A program made the translations under genes and the position numbers. Positions 14,327 through 24,241 of a DNA stretch of 64,000 nt are shown here, piece after piece (the first letter of the stretch is position 1; each line of letters opens with the position of its first letter). The DNA is from Kaiparowitsia implicata GSE-PSE-MK54-09C (GTDB lineage Bacteria; Cyanobacteriota; Cyanobacteriia; Elainellales; Elainellaceae), in the NCBI GenBank assembly GCA_019359435.1, contig JAHHHI010000082.1:1-64000 (forward strand). Direction: 5' to 3'. A model generated the notes under the pieces. That model ran no database searches. It saw nothing but the letters and a program-made list of their open reading frames with translations, and was not told the origin of the DNA.

Positions 14327-17104
14327 CTATTTGCCCGACGCATATTCTCCGACCTCTTCGCTATCTGTCGGGTTGGCAATTGGGGCATCCTTCATCGCAG
14401 GAGTGGCTTCCTGACTGTCTGCGCCGTTAGTGCTAGGGTTCGCCGCAGTCGCTGGGAATTCTGGTGGAATTGGGGCGATCGCCTCATCTAGCGGATGACG
14501 AGCCTCAATAAGCTGAATAGCGCGCTGCACGCTCTCAGGCAGCACCACCACCAAGCTCCCATCTACAGCTCGATCAAGCGCCAGGTTAATCGCCTCTGTT
14601 TCATTAAGCACCACCTCATAGGCCATATTTGGCTGAATCTGACGAATGCCTTCCACAATCAGCTCAGCAGCATCACCTCGAGGGCGTCCCCGAGTATCGT
14701 CGTCTTCCTTCACCAAAATACGGTCAAAAATCGCAGCAGAGAGCCGCCCTAGCGTGATAAAGTCCTCATCCCGGCGATCGCCCGGCCCGCCTACTACACC
14801 AATGCGTTCCCCATCCCAGTTCTGCACAAAGCCCCCCAAAGCCTCATAGCTGTGGGGATTGTGCGCATAGTCTACCAGGGCATGGAATCGGCCCAGATTA
14901 AACATATTCATCCGTCCCGGAGTTTGATCAGACGACACCCGGAAGGTCGAGAGCGCTGAGCGGATGTCTTCAATCCGCACCCCCTGAGCAAAAGCCGCCA
15001 AACACGCTGCCAAGGCATTCGCAATCATAAAGGGAGCCTTGCCCCCCATCGTTAGAGGAATCCGTGCCGCCTCTGCGATCCGCAGAGTCCAGTCGCCTTT
15101 CACAATCGACAAATACTCGTTTTCATACACAGCCGCCAACCCGCCCTGTTGAGTATGGCGCTTCAAAATCTCATTTTCGGGATTCATTGAGAAGTAGGCT
15201 ACCTGCGCCTTTACCCGCTTTGCCATAGCCGACACAAGTGGATCGTCGGCATTCAGCACGGCGTAGCCATCAGGGCTGGCGGCTTCAGCCACCACACTCT
15301 TAAGGTGCGCTAGTTCTTCAACAGTATTGATGTCGCCAATCCCCAAGTGGTCGGCAGCCACATTCAACACCACGCTAATGTCACATTCTTTGAAGCCAAG
15401 CCCAGAGCGCAAAATGCCACCCCGCGCAGTTTCGAGCACGGCTACTTCTACGGTAGGGTCTTGCAGAATCACCTGCGCACTCTGGGGCCCGGTAGTGTCA
15501 CCTGGCTCTATTAGGTAGTCACCTAGATAAATGCCGTCGGTGGTGGTGAACCCAACCACCTTGCCCGTCTGCTTATAGATGTGAGCAATCAGCCGACTCG
15601 TGGTGGTTTTGCCATTGGTGCCAGTAATCGCCACGATGGGGATGCGCGTTGGCGTTCCCGGCGGGAACAGCATATTCACAATTGCCTCACCTACCGGACG
15701 TGGAGTGCCCTCGCTGGGGGAAAAATGCATCCGCAGCCCCGGAGCCGCATTGACCTCCACAATAACGCCATCCATCTCGCGCAGGGGACGGCTGATGTCT
15801 GAGGTGACCACGTCTATCCCCGCAATATCTAGGCCCACCACTTTGGCAGCGCGCTCAAAAATCCAAACGTTTTCAGGATGAATGACATCGGTGCGATCGA
15901 TGGCAATGCCGCCCGTGCTGAGGTTGGCGGTGGCCTTGAGATAACACACCTCGCCCTGACCCAGCACGGTATCAAGGTCAAAGCCCTGCCGTTCTAGCAT
16001 TTGAAACGCGGGGCGATCCAGTTCAATCTGGGTCAGCACGTTGTCGTGCCCAGCACCCCGGCGCGGGTCGCGGTTAGTTGCTTCGATCAGCTCCATGATG
16101 GTTTCACGCCCGTTGCCGACCACATTAGCTGGAACCCGCTCTGCTACGGCAACGATGCTGCCGTTTACGACGAGCACCCGATGATCACGACCGGTGTAGT
16201 AGCGCTCTACAATCACCGCCTTTGAGCGAGACTCTACTTGTGCGGCATCGTAGGCTTCTTCGGCTAGGGGCCAGTCGTTGATGTCAATGGTAATGCCGCG
16301 CCCGTGGTTGCCATCTAACGGCTTGATCACCACAGGAAAACCGCCGACATCGGCGATCGCCTGCTCTAACTGGTCGAAGTAATAAATAACCGTGCCTCGG
16401 GGCACCGGAATTCCGGCATCTTGCAGCAGGCGCTTGGTGCCTTCTTTATCGCTGGCTACTTCTACGCCCAAAATGCCCGTCATGCTAGACAAGCTGGCCT
16501 GAATTCGGTGCTGATGCACCCCATACCCTAGCTGGATCAACGCCCGTGTGCTGAGGGGAAACCAGGGAATATTGCGGGCATCTGCCGCCTGTACGATATG
16601 CTCTGTGCTCGGCCCCAGTGCTGCTTCCAGAGCAAATTCTCGCAAATCTGCCAGATCTTGCGCCAATTCAGCTGAGGCATAATGCCCGGTTTCTATAATG
16701 CTTTGGCACAGGCGCACTGCCGCCCGCGCAGCATAGCGCCCGGCCTGCTCATCGGTATACTCAAAGACAACTTGATAGGTGCCCAAGTCAGCGGTTTCGC
16801 GTGTGCGCCCAAAGCCAACGGACATTCCTGCTAGGGTTTGCAACTCTAGCGCCACGTGCTCCACGATGTGGCCCATCATGGTGCCTTCCTGAACACGGCT
16901 CAAAAATCCACCCCGGCACCCTGGTGAGCAGAAGTGCTCTACCAAGCTGGGCAGCGCCTCTACTAATCCATCATAGAAACCCGGAATTTGGTTTGAGGGC
17001 TGATCGGCCAACTCTTCTAGATCGAGCCGGATCAGAATCAGCTTGGTATAGCGGATGCTCCAGTAGTTTGGGCCTCGAAGGGTCTGAGTTTTAAGGATTT
17101 TCAT
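14327..17104 (-). CDS. cphA: Cyanophycin synthetase
   Basis: A 925-residue enzyme that makes the nitrogen reserve cyanophycin (multi-L-arginyl-poly-L-aspartate) by adding Asp to the backbone and then Arg to each side chain, using ATP. The N-terminus MKILKTQTLRGPNYWSIR is diagnostic. An ATP-grasp domain follows (about 215-480, with PVVIKPLDGNHGRG at 257-270 and VIVEVNAAPG near 447). Then comes a Mur-ligase-like domain with P-loop GTNGKTT at 495-501. The last 50 residues are a low-complexity tail (PATAANPSTNGADSQE), which makes it slightly longer than most. cphB (cyanophycinase), often directly upstream, is absent; instead there is a 1.2-kb gap. Confidence 0.98.
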   Translation of the reverse strand: MKILKTQTLRGPNYWSIRYTKLILIRLDLEELADQPSNQIPGFYDGLVEALPSLVEHFCSPGCRGGFLSRVQEGTMMGHIVEHVALELQTLAGMSVGFGRTRETADLGTYQVVFEYTDEQAGRYAARAAVRLCQSIIETGHYASAELAQDLADLREFALEAALGPSTEHIVQAADARNIPWFPLSTRALIQLGYGVHQHRIQASLSSMTGILGVEVASDKEGTKRLLQDAGIPVPRGTVIYYFDQLEQAIADVGGFPVVIKPLDGNHGRGITIDINDWPLAEEAYDAAQVESRSKAVIVERYYTGRDHRVLVVNGSIVAVAERVPANVVGNGRETIMELIEATNRDPRRGAGHDNVLTQIELDRPAFQMLERQGFDLDTVLGQGEVCYLKATANLSTGGIAIDRTDVIHPENVWIFERAAKVVGLDIAGIDVVTSDISRPLREMDGVIVEVNAAPGLRMHFSPSEGTPRPVGEAIVNMLFPPGTPTRIPIVAITGTNGKTTTSRLIAHIYKQTGKVVGFTTTDGIYLGDYLIEPGDTTGPQSAQVILQDPTVEVAVLETARGGILRSGLGFKECDISVVLNVAADHLGIGDINTVEELAHLKSVVAEAASPDGYAVLNADDPLVSAMAKRVKAQVAYFSMNPENEILKRHTQQGGLAAVYENEYLSIVKGDWTLRIAEAARIPLTMGGKAPFMIANALAACLAAFAQGVRIEDIRSALSTFRVSSDQTPGRMNMFNLGRFHALVDYAHNPHSYEALGGFVQNWDGERIGVVGGPGDRRDEDFITLGRLSAAIFDRILVKEDDDTRGRPRGDAAELIVEGIRQIQPNMAYEVVLNETEAINLALDRAVDGSLVVVLPESVQRAIQLIEARHPLDEAIAPIPPEFPATAANPSTNGADSQEATPAMKDAPIANPTDSEEVGEYASGK

Positions 17105-18316
17105 ACCGAATATAGTGGCTGAGTCGCAAAACGACCAGAGATTTTAGAGCGCAGTACCTTAGTTTCCGTCTTGATAAATCCGATTAACCGTTCACAGTGA
17201 ACAGTTTTGGACTACTCTGCCCATGGACTTGCATTAAGACTATCAGGTTCATCCCTCTCTGACCGTGCTACTCGCCTAAACTAGGCCAGTAAACATAGCG
17301 GTGCAACCACTACAGCGCGACATCATTCCATCAAAACCAATCATCAAACCCGTAGAGCCGTTGCTCCATCGCAGGCTTGAAGTCGCTTTGCCGCAGAGAA
17401 TTGAGAGATTTATCGCACAACGCAACTTAAAGTAATCCGTAAGTAATCCGTCAAGAATAAATGTGCAGAGAGCCTAGCCGCATCTCTCCGACGGCTATAG
17501 GCCTGCCAAAGCAGGGTTGAATTAGAACAGTGGCTTTGCGTAATTGGGGCGATCGCCATCCATCGTTAGAGTGAATTTCGATCTCTTTACAGCAACTTCA
17601 TTATTCTTCCCTAGGTACTTTATCTGATATATAACAAGATGCTGATAATTTAGGTTGTATTACTGAAGGGATTGTTCAAGACCTTTAAGAGCTGATGGGT
17701 TGCATCTTAGAGACATGTTCAGCACATAATTGGAGTGTTTTTTCGATAGAGTTCAGGATCTTAATCCTTTGTTAAGAGTTGCCCTGGAGTTTCTGGATAG
17801 TCGCTCTTAATTTAGAGTTGTTGAGGCTGCAAACCTGCTTAGGCTTGAGTCGGCAACTGCAAGCTGTTGTATAGTGCGCATTCCAGAATTTAGATGCTAT
17901 TTAGCCCAGCAAGTGGCTGGGTCTTCAGGGCACCTCGAAAAATCCAGATTTTCCTGGGAGTGACAACGTGTTATCAGGGGTTTCAGCCCTACAGAATCTC
18001 CGCAAAGGCAATTAATCGAGGTGCCCTTCAGTAGTTCTAAATAAAATTTTTAGAGCTTTCAATGTTCTAAAAAACATTTTTAATGCATCACTTCAATTTT
18101 TGAATTTCATTACACGACCCCTTGGAGTTTCTGTGCGACTTAAGCACTAGAAGTTCTTGCAGGTATCAGGCTTTTTGATTTACTTCGTTGGTTAAGAGAG
18201 CTTGAGTCAAATAGCAAAATTGCCTTGCAGTGCCTTTAGCCCTGCGAGACCTTTCTGTTGATGCTACATTCATCCGTTCATCCTAATTTAGCGCTTGAAT
18301 ATGGAGGCGCAGCACC
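17105..18316. other. 1.2-kb gene-free region upstream of cphA
   Basis: No ORF with coding character was found on either strand. It must contain the promoters of cphA (minus) and of the exostosin-like gene (plus), and it hosts the miniature element at 17928-18026. No cyanophycinase remnant could be recognised. Confidence 0.6.
17928..18026. repeat. 99-bp miniature inverted-repeat element with TTCA target duplication
   Basis: The ends GGGCACCTCGA (17928-17938) and TCGAGGTGCCC (18016-18026) are perfect 11-bp inverted repeats. TTCA is repeated directly on both sides (17924-17927 and 18027-18030). The 77-bp interior has no ORF. The structure is that of a non-autonomous derivative of an insertion sequence; the parent is not in this window. 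Confidence 0.8.
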
Positions 18317-19447
18317 ATGGCTGATAATGTGAATTACTTTGAAAACCACAGTTATGAACCGGGTCATAAAGCTTATCCAAGCGCAGTGAGAGTAAGCGAT
18401 GGAGCGATCGCCCCGCCACAGGTCTCATCTCATCCGCAAGAGAGTGGAGATGCGTCAGAACAGCTAACGTTGAATCTGATCTGGCAAATGGATGATAACT
18501 ATCTGCTAGAGCGGGAGTGGATCGTCTCGCTATTTCCACAATTTGAGATCAATTCGATCACCGATCAGGCGCACGACGTTGTGGTTGACAATGCCATCGT
18601 TGTTAGCTTCGGAACAGATATGAATAATATCTCGATGTATGACTATCTACAAAGGTTTAAATCACAGGGCTTTAAGGTTGGCGTCATCCATCTTGGAGAT
18701 GAGTGGTTTACCTCATCATTAGATTTTTATGATCTAGCAGAGTTTGTGTTTAGAGCATACTATCGGCGCGAGGCGTTTCAGTATCCCCATGTGTATTTTC
18801 TGCCGCTGGGCTGTAAGCGCGGCTTTCATGAGGTCATCGAGCCAAAGCCGATGGGCGATCGCCCCTATACATGGTCATTTGCAGGAGCCATTCGCGGCAA
18901 AATCTCAAGACGCAAAATGCTAACAGAGGCGCGCAAAATTCCTGGCGGCATTGCCTATATTGGGGAAGATGAAAGCCGTGCCCAAGAACTGAATTTTGAA
19001 GGCTATGGCGCTTTAATGAGCAACACTGTGTTTGCGCTCTCACCCGGTGGCAACCGCAGCCTCGAAACATTTCGGATTTATGAAGCGATTGAAGCGGGCG
19101 CAATACCTATCGTTGAAGACATCAATCGACTCAATATCCTTAAGGGCATTATCAAGGAAGTGATTAAGCCGCGAGAATTTATTAAGCATCGGGTGTGGTC
19201 GCGGAAGTATTGGCGCAGCAACTTCCGCCGGTTGTTTGCCCCGAGCTATTGGACGCTCGTATACGGGACAGATTTTCCCTGCCCTCGCTGCTCCAACTGG
19301 AAAAAACTGCCCGACATGATTCAATCCATCAATCCAGTAGTGAAGGCAAAAGAAATTCAAATCTTCTGGAGAACCTATCAGATAGGCCTGCAGCAGCGGA
19401 TTCGGCTGGTGACTCTGTCTACGTTCTTTCCAGATGCAGAGCCGTAA
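18317..19447 (+). CDS. Exostosin-family (GT47-like) glycosyltransferase
   Basis: 376 residues, soluble. The C-terminal half carries the exostosin signature: FALSPGGNRSLETFRIYEAI, then EAGAIPIVEDINRL (about residues 237-280). In related enzymes this region binds the nucleotide sugar. An earlier block, VGVIHLGDEWFT, precedes TWSFAGAIRGKISRRKML, which is also typical. Its likely role is sugar transfer in polysaccharide or glycoprotein synthesis, in the cytoplasm or at the membrane face. GGAGG 8 bases upstream supports the ATG at 18317. The neighbours give no pathway, and a hairpin terminator follows. Confidence 0.82.
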   Translation: MADNVNYFENHSYEPGHKAYPSAVRVSDGAIAPPQVSSHPQESGDASEQLTLNLIWQMDDNYLLEREWIVSLFPQFEINSITDQAHDVVVDNAIVVSFGTDMNNISMYDYLQRFKSQGFKVGVIHLGDEWFTSSLDFYDLAEFVFRAYYRREAFQYPHVYFLPLGCKRGFHEVIEPKPMGDRPYTWSFAGAIRGKISRRKMLTEARKIPGGIAYIGEDESRAQELNFEGYGALMSNTVFALSPGGNRSLETFRIYEAIEAGAIPIVEDINRLNILKGIIKEVIKPREFIKHRVWSRKYWRSNFRRLFAPSYWTLVYGTDFPCPRCSNWKKLPDMIQSINPVVKAKEIQIFWRTYQIGLQQRIRLVTLSTFFPDAEP

Positions 19448-19629
19448 GGGGGGTTGCTCTAAACTTGCAGTAACCTTAGTACCTCTACTCTGAAGTACCG
19501 CTACTCTGATCAACGTTCGTCGGCAAATGCGCAAGACCGTGCGGCTCTTAATGTGGGCGGCACGGTTTAGCCTTGTTTCGGCCTCGCAACGGGGGGCTGA
19601 AATAAGGCGATCGCACCTCACATTCTGAT

Positions 19630-19676
19630 CAAGAACGGGGTTGAGCAGCCGATTCTGCTGCTCAGCCCCGTTCTTG
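19630..19676 (+). terminator. Hairpin downstream of the exostosin-like gene
   Basis: 20-base arms starting CAAGAACGGGG pair with one G-T mismatch around a 7-base loop, ending GTTCTTGTTG. It lies about 180 bases after the stop at 19447. The rest of 19,448-20,000 holds no credible gene. Confidence 0.5.
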
Positions 19677-20000
19677 TTGATGCCGCAGGGACCATGGCAG
19701 AGACAACGATGGTGGCGAAACCCCAAGGCGCTATCGCGGCACGAGATAAAAAACTCTGACATAATAATTAATCTTGGGTTTCATCGAATCGGTTTGCACG
19801 ATTGCAACTCTGTCGATTGAGGCCGATGGGGGTTGATTGGAGCATTTCTCTAGTTAGGGAATTTGTGCTTCGGCGTGGTTTTTCCCGGTGTGAAATGCTA
19901 TCTCTATCGCCATGGCGATTGCCGTGGCGGTTGCTGTGCGGCGCTTCGCTGGGTCACAGCGAGGTAAGTTCGGGGATGATGTCATTGTTGAGGGGCTTGG

Positions 20001-20696
20001 TTGAATACGTTATTGATTGCAGGGACGGATGTAGCAGTTGGCAAGACGGTGGTGACGTCTGCCCTAGCGGCCTATTGGCAAACCTACGGTGCAGAGCGAT
20101 CGCTCAGCATCTTTAAGCCTGTTCAAATTGGCGGGGGCGATCGCGATCACTACCTCCGGCTGTTTAACTTGCAGCAAACGCCCCAGGAGGTGGCTCCCCT
20201 TGTCTACAAAACGGCGATCGCTCCACCGTTGGCGGCTGCCCGCGAAGAAAGCCCAGTGCAGCTAGATTTGCTATGGCAGCAGTTTACAGCGTTGGCGCAG
20301 CGGAGTGACTGGCTGCTGGTAGAAGGGTTTGGTGGGTTAGGCTCACCGCTCACCGCTGAAACCACCTTTGCTGACCTCGCCTGGGATTGGCACTTGCCAA
20401 CTATTCTTGTGGTGCCCGTGAGGCTAGGGGCGATTGGTCAGGCGATGGCTCACGTGGCGCTGGCGCGGCAGTCTCGCGTGCATCTGAAGGGAATTGTGCT
20501 CAACTGCCCCCAGCCCTGTTCTTTGCAAGAGGCTGAGGACTGGGCACCCGCAACGTTGATTAAGTCGCTGACGGGGGTGCCGGTGCTGGGCTTGGTGCCT
20601 CACCTCAGTGACCCCACTCATGGGGTGCAGCTGGCACAGGTGGCGTCTGAGCTGGAGCTAGAGCGCATCATGCCGCTGGCGTTTCAGAATTCCTAA
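20001..20696 (+). CDS. bioD: Dethiobiotin synthetase
   Basis: A 231-residue ATP-dependent carboxylase that closes the ureido ring of dethiobiotin from 7,8-diaminopelargonate and CO2, the penultimate step of biotin synthesis. The N-terminus MNTLLIAGTDVAVGKT holds the P-loop (usual form GTDTGVGKT). FKPVQIG follows, and LLVEGFGGLGSPL matches the conserved VEGAGG segment. The start is TTG, preceded by GAGGGG. It is followed by a small DUF2256 gene; other bio genes are not in the window, which is normal for cyanobacteria. Confidence 0.94.
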   Translation: MNTLLIAGTDVAVGKTVVTSALAAYWQTYGAERSLSIFKPVQIGGGDRDHYLRLFNLQQTPQEVAPLVYKTAIAPPLAAAREESPVQLDLLWQQFTALAQRSDWLLVEGFGGLGSPLTAETTFADLAWDWHLPTILVVPVRLGAIGQAMAHVALARQSRVHLKGIVLNCPQPCSLQEAEDWAPATLIKSLTGVPVLGLVPHLSDPTHGVQLAQVASELELERIMPLAFQNS

Positions 20697-20804
20697 ACCT
20701 CCTAAATCATGAATTCTGGGAGAGAAGGGCGATCGCCCCTCTCCAGCAACAATCCATGCAGGTCGTAACGTAGCCCCACAACGTATTCTGATGAACGACG
20801 ACTT

Positions 20805-20972
20805 ATGCCGCGATCCAAATCTGACCTGCCGCAAAAAATTTGCCCTGTGTGCGATCGCCCCTTTACCTGGCGCAAGAAGTGGGCCGACTGTTGGGATGAG
20901 GTAAAGTATTGCTCTGAGCGGTGTCGCCGCCGTCGATCTCAGGCGTCTGAGGGGGCGCCAAACTCTTCTTGA
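20805..20972 (+). CDS. DUF2256 small zinc-ribbon-like protein
   Basis: A 55-residue protein, [20 protein letters not shown] and onward. CPVC and CSERC give a four-Cys arrangement with the conserved [20 protein letters not shown] block typical of DUF2256. These proteins are common next to photolyase/cryptochrome or metabolic genes in cyanobacteria; their role is unknown, and zinc binding is inferred from the Cys pairs. It lies 108 bases after bioD on the same strand and could be co-transcribed. Confidence 0.88.
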   Translation: MPRSKSDLPQKICPVCDRPFTWRKKWADCWDEVKYCSERCRRRRSQASEGAPNSS

Positions 20973-21146
20973 AGGGCTTGCCAAGGGTACGCTAGACCTG
21001 TCTGCTAGGACAAGGGGCAGCTCTAGGAGGCACGATTGGCAGTCAGCCCTAACAAGGGCGACTCTACAGAGCAATGGTTCAGATACCGCAATTAATCTAT
21101 AGAGACCCTAAAATACGTATCGTCACCATCACTAACAGGATTCACT

Positions 21147-22136
21147 ATGCGACCGGGTCACATTCAGCCCAAACTGATTATTCACGGCGGTGCCGGAAGC
21201 TCACTACGGGGCAAGGGGGGCGAAGAGTCGGTGCGGCGATCGCTCTTTCGCACATTGGAAGAAGTGTATGGCTTGCTCATTGCTGGAGCCAGCGCCGAAA
21301 CTGCCGTCGTGCGGGGCTGTCAGCTCTTAGAGGATGAGCCGCGCTTTAACGCTGGCACCGGATCGGTTCTGCAGTCTGACGGGCAGATTCGCATGAGCGC
21401 CTCGCTGATGAGCGGCAGTGAGCAGCGGTTTAGCGGCGTCATTAACATTTCTCGGATCAAGAATCCCATTGATCTAGCCCTATATTTGCAAGATCAGAGC
21501 GATCGCATTTTGTCAGATCACGGTGCAGCAGAACTGGTGCGCGAGCTCAAGCTACCGCCCCACGATCCCCTCACCGAAATTCGACTGCAAGAGTGGATTC
21601 AAGAACGCCATGGCAACTTCCATCGGGAGATGGCGGGCGTGGTGGCAGAAAAAGAGCTGCTCACCGAAGCTGGGCGCGGCACCGTTGGCGTGGTCGCTTT
21701 AGACAATGAAGGCCGGATCGCCGCAGGCACCTCGACTGGGGGCAAGGGCTTCGAGCGGATTGGGCGCGTCAGCGATTCTGCGACGCCCGCAGGCAACTAT
21801 GCCACCCACCATGCGGGCATTAGCTGCACGGGCATTGGCGAAGACATTTTGGACGAGTGCTTGGCCGCGCGCATTGTGGTGCGGGTGACAGATGGCATGG
21901 CGCTGCAAGACGCCTTTCAGCGCTCGTTTTTAGAATCTGAAACCAACCGTCGTGATTTGGGAGCCATTGGCATCGACCGCACAGGGGCGATCGCCTGGGG
22001 CAAAACCAGCGAAGTGCTGCTGGCGGCATACCATACGGGAGAGGCCATGCACGACACCCTCAGCTTAGAAGAGACGATGGTGACGGGCAGTCATCCATCA
22101 AGCCACGAACAGACAAACACGAAGAACGTTAGGTGA
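21147..22136 (+). CDS. iaaA: Isoaspartyl peptidase / L-asparaginase (Ntn hydrolase)
   Basis: A 329-residue plant-type asparaginase precursor. IIHGGAGSS at the N-terminus, RFNAGTGSVLQSDG near 66-79, and the autoprocessing site GRGTVGVVALD, in which T179 becomes the new N-terminal nucleophile, are all present. GTSTGG, SATPAGNYAT and GIGEDIL follow as in the family. It cleaves beta-aspartyl dipeptides, including the beta-Asp-Arg released from cyanophycin by cyanophycinase, and also asparagine. Its proximity to cphA suggests it serves cyanophycin turnover. The gap to ispD is nine bases, so the two form an operon. Confidence 0.93.
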   Translation: MRPGHIQPKLIIHGGAGSSLRGKGGEESVRRSLFRTLEEVYGLLIAGASAETAVVRGCQLLEDEPRFNAGTGSVLQSDGQIRMSASLMSGSEQRFSGVINISRIKNPIDLALYLQDQSDRILSDHGAAELVRELKLPPHDPLTEIRLQEWIQERHGNFHREMAGVVAEKELLTEAGRGTVGVVALDNEGRIAAGTSTGGKGFERIGRVSDSATPAGNYATHHAGISCTGIGEDILDECLAARIVVRVTDGMALQDAFQRSFLESETNRRDLGAIGIDRTGAIAWGKTSEVLLAAYHTGEAMHDTLSLEETMVTGSHPSSHEQTNTKNVR

Positions 22137-22145
22137 GGAGATGCT

Positions 22146-22886
22146 GTGCATCTGTTGATCCCTGCGGCAGGGTCGGGTAGCCGCATGAAAGAGGAGTGGA
22201 CGCGCCAAGGTAAGGTTCAGCGCAATAAGCTGTTCTTGCCACTGCTGGGGCAGCCGATTCTGGCTTGGACGCTGCTGGCCGCTCAGAGCGCGCCCACTAT
22301 TGAGTGGATTGGCTTGATTGCCCAGCCTGACGATTGGCCTGACGTCAAAACGTTGCTGGCAACGCTAGCGCTTACGAAACCTGTGGCGTTTATTCCAGGG
22401 GGCGATACGCGGCAGGCCTCGGTTTATAACGGGCTGCGAGATTTGCCGTCTGGTGCTGCTCGGGTGCTCATTCATGACGGCGCGCGCTGTCTGGTCACAC
22501 CCGATCTGCTCGATCGCTGTAGCGCTGCGCTTGACCACTGCCAGGGGTTTGTGGCTGCAATTCCCGTAAAAGATACGATTAAGGTAGTCGCGCCGGAGTC
22601 TCAGGTGGTGCAGGCTACGCCTGACCGTCGCCAACTCTGGGCCGCACAAACGCCCCAAGGCTTTGATGTGGCAGCGCTGCGGCACTGCCATGACCAAGGT
22701 GTTCAGCAGCGGTGGAGTGTCACAGATGACGCGGCCCTGTTTGAGCAGGGCGGGCTGCCGGTAGAAATTGTGCCGGGGGAAGAGACAAATCTAAAGGTAA
22801 CGACGCCGATGGATTTGGCGATCGCCCAATTTATACTGCACCAGCGCGGCCTTGATCCCCACCAGCTTGCTTTTTTTAAGACATGA
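22146..22886 (+). CDS. ispD: 2-C-methyl-D-erythritol 4-phosphate cytidylyltransferase
   Basis: A 246-residue enzyme of the MEP isoprenoid pathway that transfers CMP to methylerythritol phosphate. Seen: the nucleotide-binding LLIPAAGSGSRM at the N-terminus with N27-K28 following; GGDTRQASVYNGL; VLIHDGARCLV; VAAIPVKDTIK; and AAQTPQGFD. The start is GTG, preceded by GGTGAGGAG. It follows the asparaginase gene by nine bases and converges on a minus-strand gene only ten bases after its stop. Confidence 0.96.
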   Translation: MHLLIPAAGSGSRMKEEWTRQGKVQRNKLFLPLLGQPILAWTLLAAQSAPTIEWIGLIAQPDDWPDVKTLLATLALTKPVAFIPGGDTRQASVYNGLRDLPSGAARVLIHDGARCLVTPDLLDRCSAALDHCQGFVAAIPVKDTIKVVAPESQVVQATPDRRQLWAAQTPQGFDVAALRHCHDQGVQQRWSVTDDAALFEQGGLPVEIVPGEETNLKVTTPMDLAIAQFILHQRGLDPHQLAFFKT

Positions 22887-22896
22887 TCCAGCGATG

Positions 22897-23964
22897 TTAG
22901 TCGGCTAGACCCAACCCCAGCAGCAGCAGCAGGTTGAGATAGAACAGAGTCACGCCCACTACTAAGCCGCCATTAAGCCCAGTAACCAGCTTGCCCAATG
23001 ACTGCGGACGCCACCAAGCGATCGCCGCGATCGCCAACCCCAGCAAAACGGGAATGGCCTGGAGCAACGCCACGGGAATCGGCAAGCGCACAATTTGGTA
23101 CATCAACAGGGCAAATACAATTAGACCGATGCTAAGCCCGCTGTTTAACCCAATCATGATGCGGCTAAGGCGATCGCTCCCTCGTTCTGTTAACTGCTGA
23201 GCCCCCCGCATCAACAGGACTGCCGCCAGCCAGCCAAGGCCTGCGGCCAACCCGATCGACAGCACCAGCAGCACAACAAGGCCAATTCCGGGAAAGTCAG
23301 CCATCAGAGATTCAACCATGGGCGGAATAGCTAGGGTAGAAAGCGCTCGAGCGCCTTTAGTCCACAGCCCCGCAAAGGCGATGGCAAAGCCTGTGATGCT
23401 CGTCGTCACGGCAGCCAGTTCCAAAATCTCCCAGTCTGCACTCGTCCACACTAGCAGGGCGATCGCCAGCCCTAGCAGCAAGATGATGCCATTCGTCAGC
23501 CGAAACCACTGGGGTTCGGTAAATTGAGCCGCTCGATAGCGTCGCCGCAGCCCCCGAAAGTCTGAGTCACTCCACCCCAGGGTGTCATCAATTTGGGCAA
23601 TGGGCAGAGAGCCCGTTGCAAAGTCATACCTCACGCTGCAAGGCACGGTATTGCCGCTATAGGTTGCAATGCAGGTGACATCGGTAGCAAAGGTTTCTCG
23701 CCGGGCATCTGGATATTGGACGGTGATCCTCAACGGTTGTCCTTGCAGTGTGGCCTGGCAGCGATCCTCTGTCTCCGTTAACGTGCAGCGAAACGCCTGT
23801 CCGGGGATCGCCACTCCATCCGGCCTTTGGTGAATGTAGGCGCGGGCAATGCCGCCCTCTAGCATCGCCGGGGCAACTGTCAGCATCATGACCAACACCC
23901 CTACTGATAGGGCGATCGCCAGCCCTAACATCGCTCTCGAACCAAATCGCAGCCGTCGCATCAT
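22897..23964 (-). CDS. Multi-spanning membrane protein of unknown function
   Basis: 355 residues from MMRRLRFGSRAMLG; GGAG 9 bases upstream supports this start rather than the TTG at 23979. One N-terminal membrane helix is followed by a 100-residue extracytoplasmic segment with four Cys (FRCTLTETEDRCQAT, TCIATYSGNTVPCSV), probably two disulfides. About six further helices fill the C-terminal half. I do not recognise a family. The cysteine pattern suggests the loop faces the periplasm or lumen. The gene is monocistronic. Confidence 0.7.
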   Translation of the reverse strand: MMRRLRFGSRAMLGLAIALSVGVLVMMLTVAPAMLEGGIARAYIHQRPDGVAIPGQAFRCTLTETEDRCQATLQGQPLRITVQYPDARRETFATDVTCIATYSGNTVPCSVRYDFATGSLPIAQIDDTLGWSDSDFRGLRRRYRAAQFTEPQWFRLTNGIILLLGLAIALLVWTSADWEILELAAVTTSITGFAIAFAGLWTKGARALSTLAIPPMVESLMADFPGIGLVVLLVLSIGLAAGLGWLAAVLLMRGAQQLTERGSDRLSRIMIGLNSGLSIGLIVFALLMYQIVRLPIPVALLQAIPVLLGLAIAAIAWWRPQSLGKLVTGLNGGLVVGVTLFYLNLLLLLGLGLAD

Positions 23965-24241
23965 GGTCACCATCTCCAACCGTGCGTTGTCTTATTGATT
24001 CCGCACTGCCGCAAACTGTTCCGTATAAACTTTGTAGGTCAAATTAAGCAGCGCAGCATTTCGCCGTAGGATATGGGAGATAGGCGGCTGTCTCAATGCA
24101 CTCCATTGATGCCAGACCCTCGCCCTAATTTATGCCCTGTCAGTGATATAGAACCCCTGTGATTCAAGGGTTTTGCACTATCTAATGGGTGTAGCTTTGG
24201 GGCCAACTGATCAACAGCTATCTACGAAACGGGAGACGGGA

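Noticed and set aside
19040..19762. 240-codon minus-strand ORF near the exostosin gene
   Set aside because: It overlaps the 3' part of a convincing plus-strand gene and the following hairpin, and its product has no family pattern.
19802..20116. 104-codon ORF overlapping the start of bioD
   Set aside because: bioD is certain in another frame; this ORF is low-complexity (repeated CGCCATGGCG-type sequence) with no domain.
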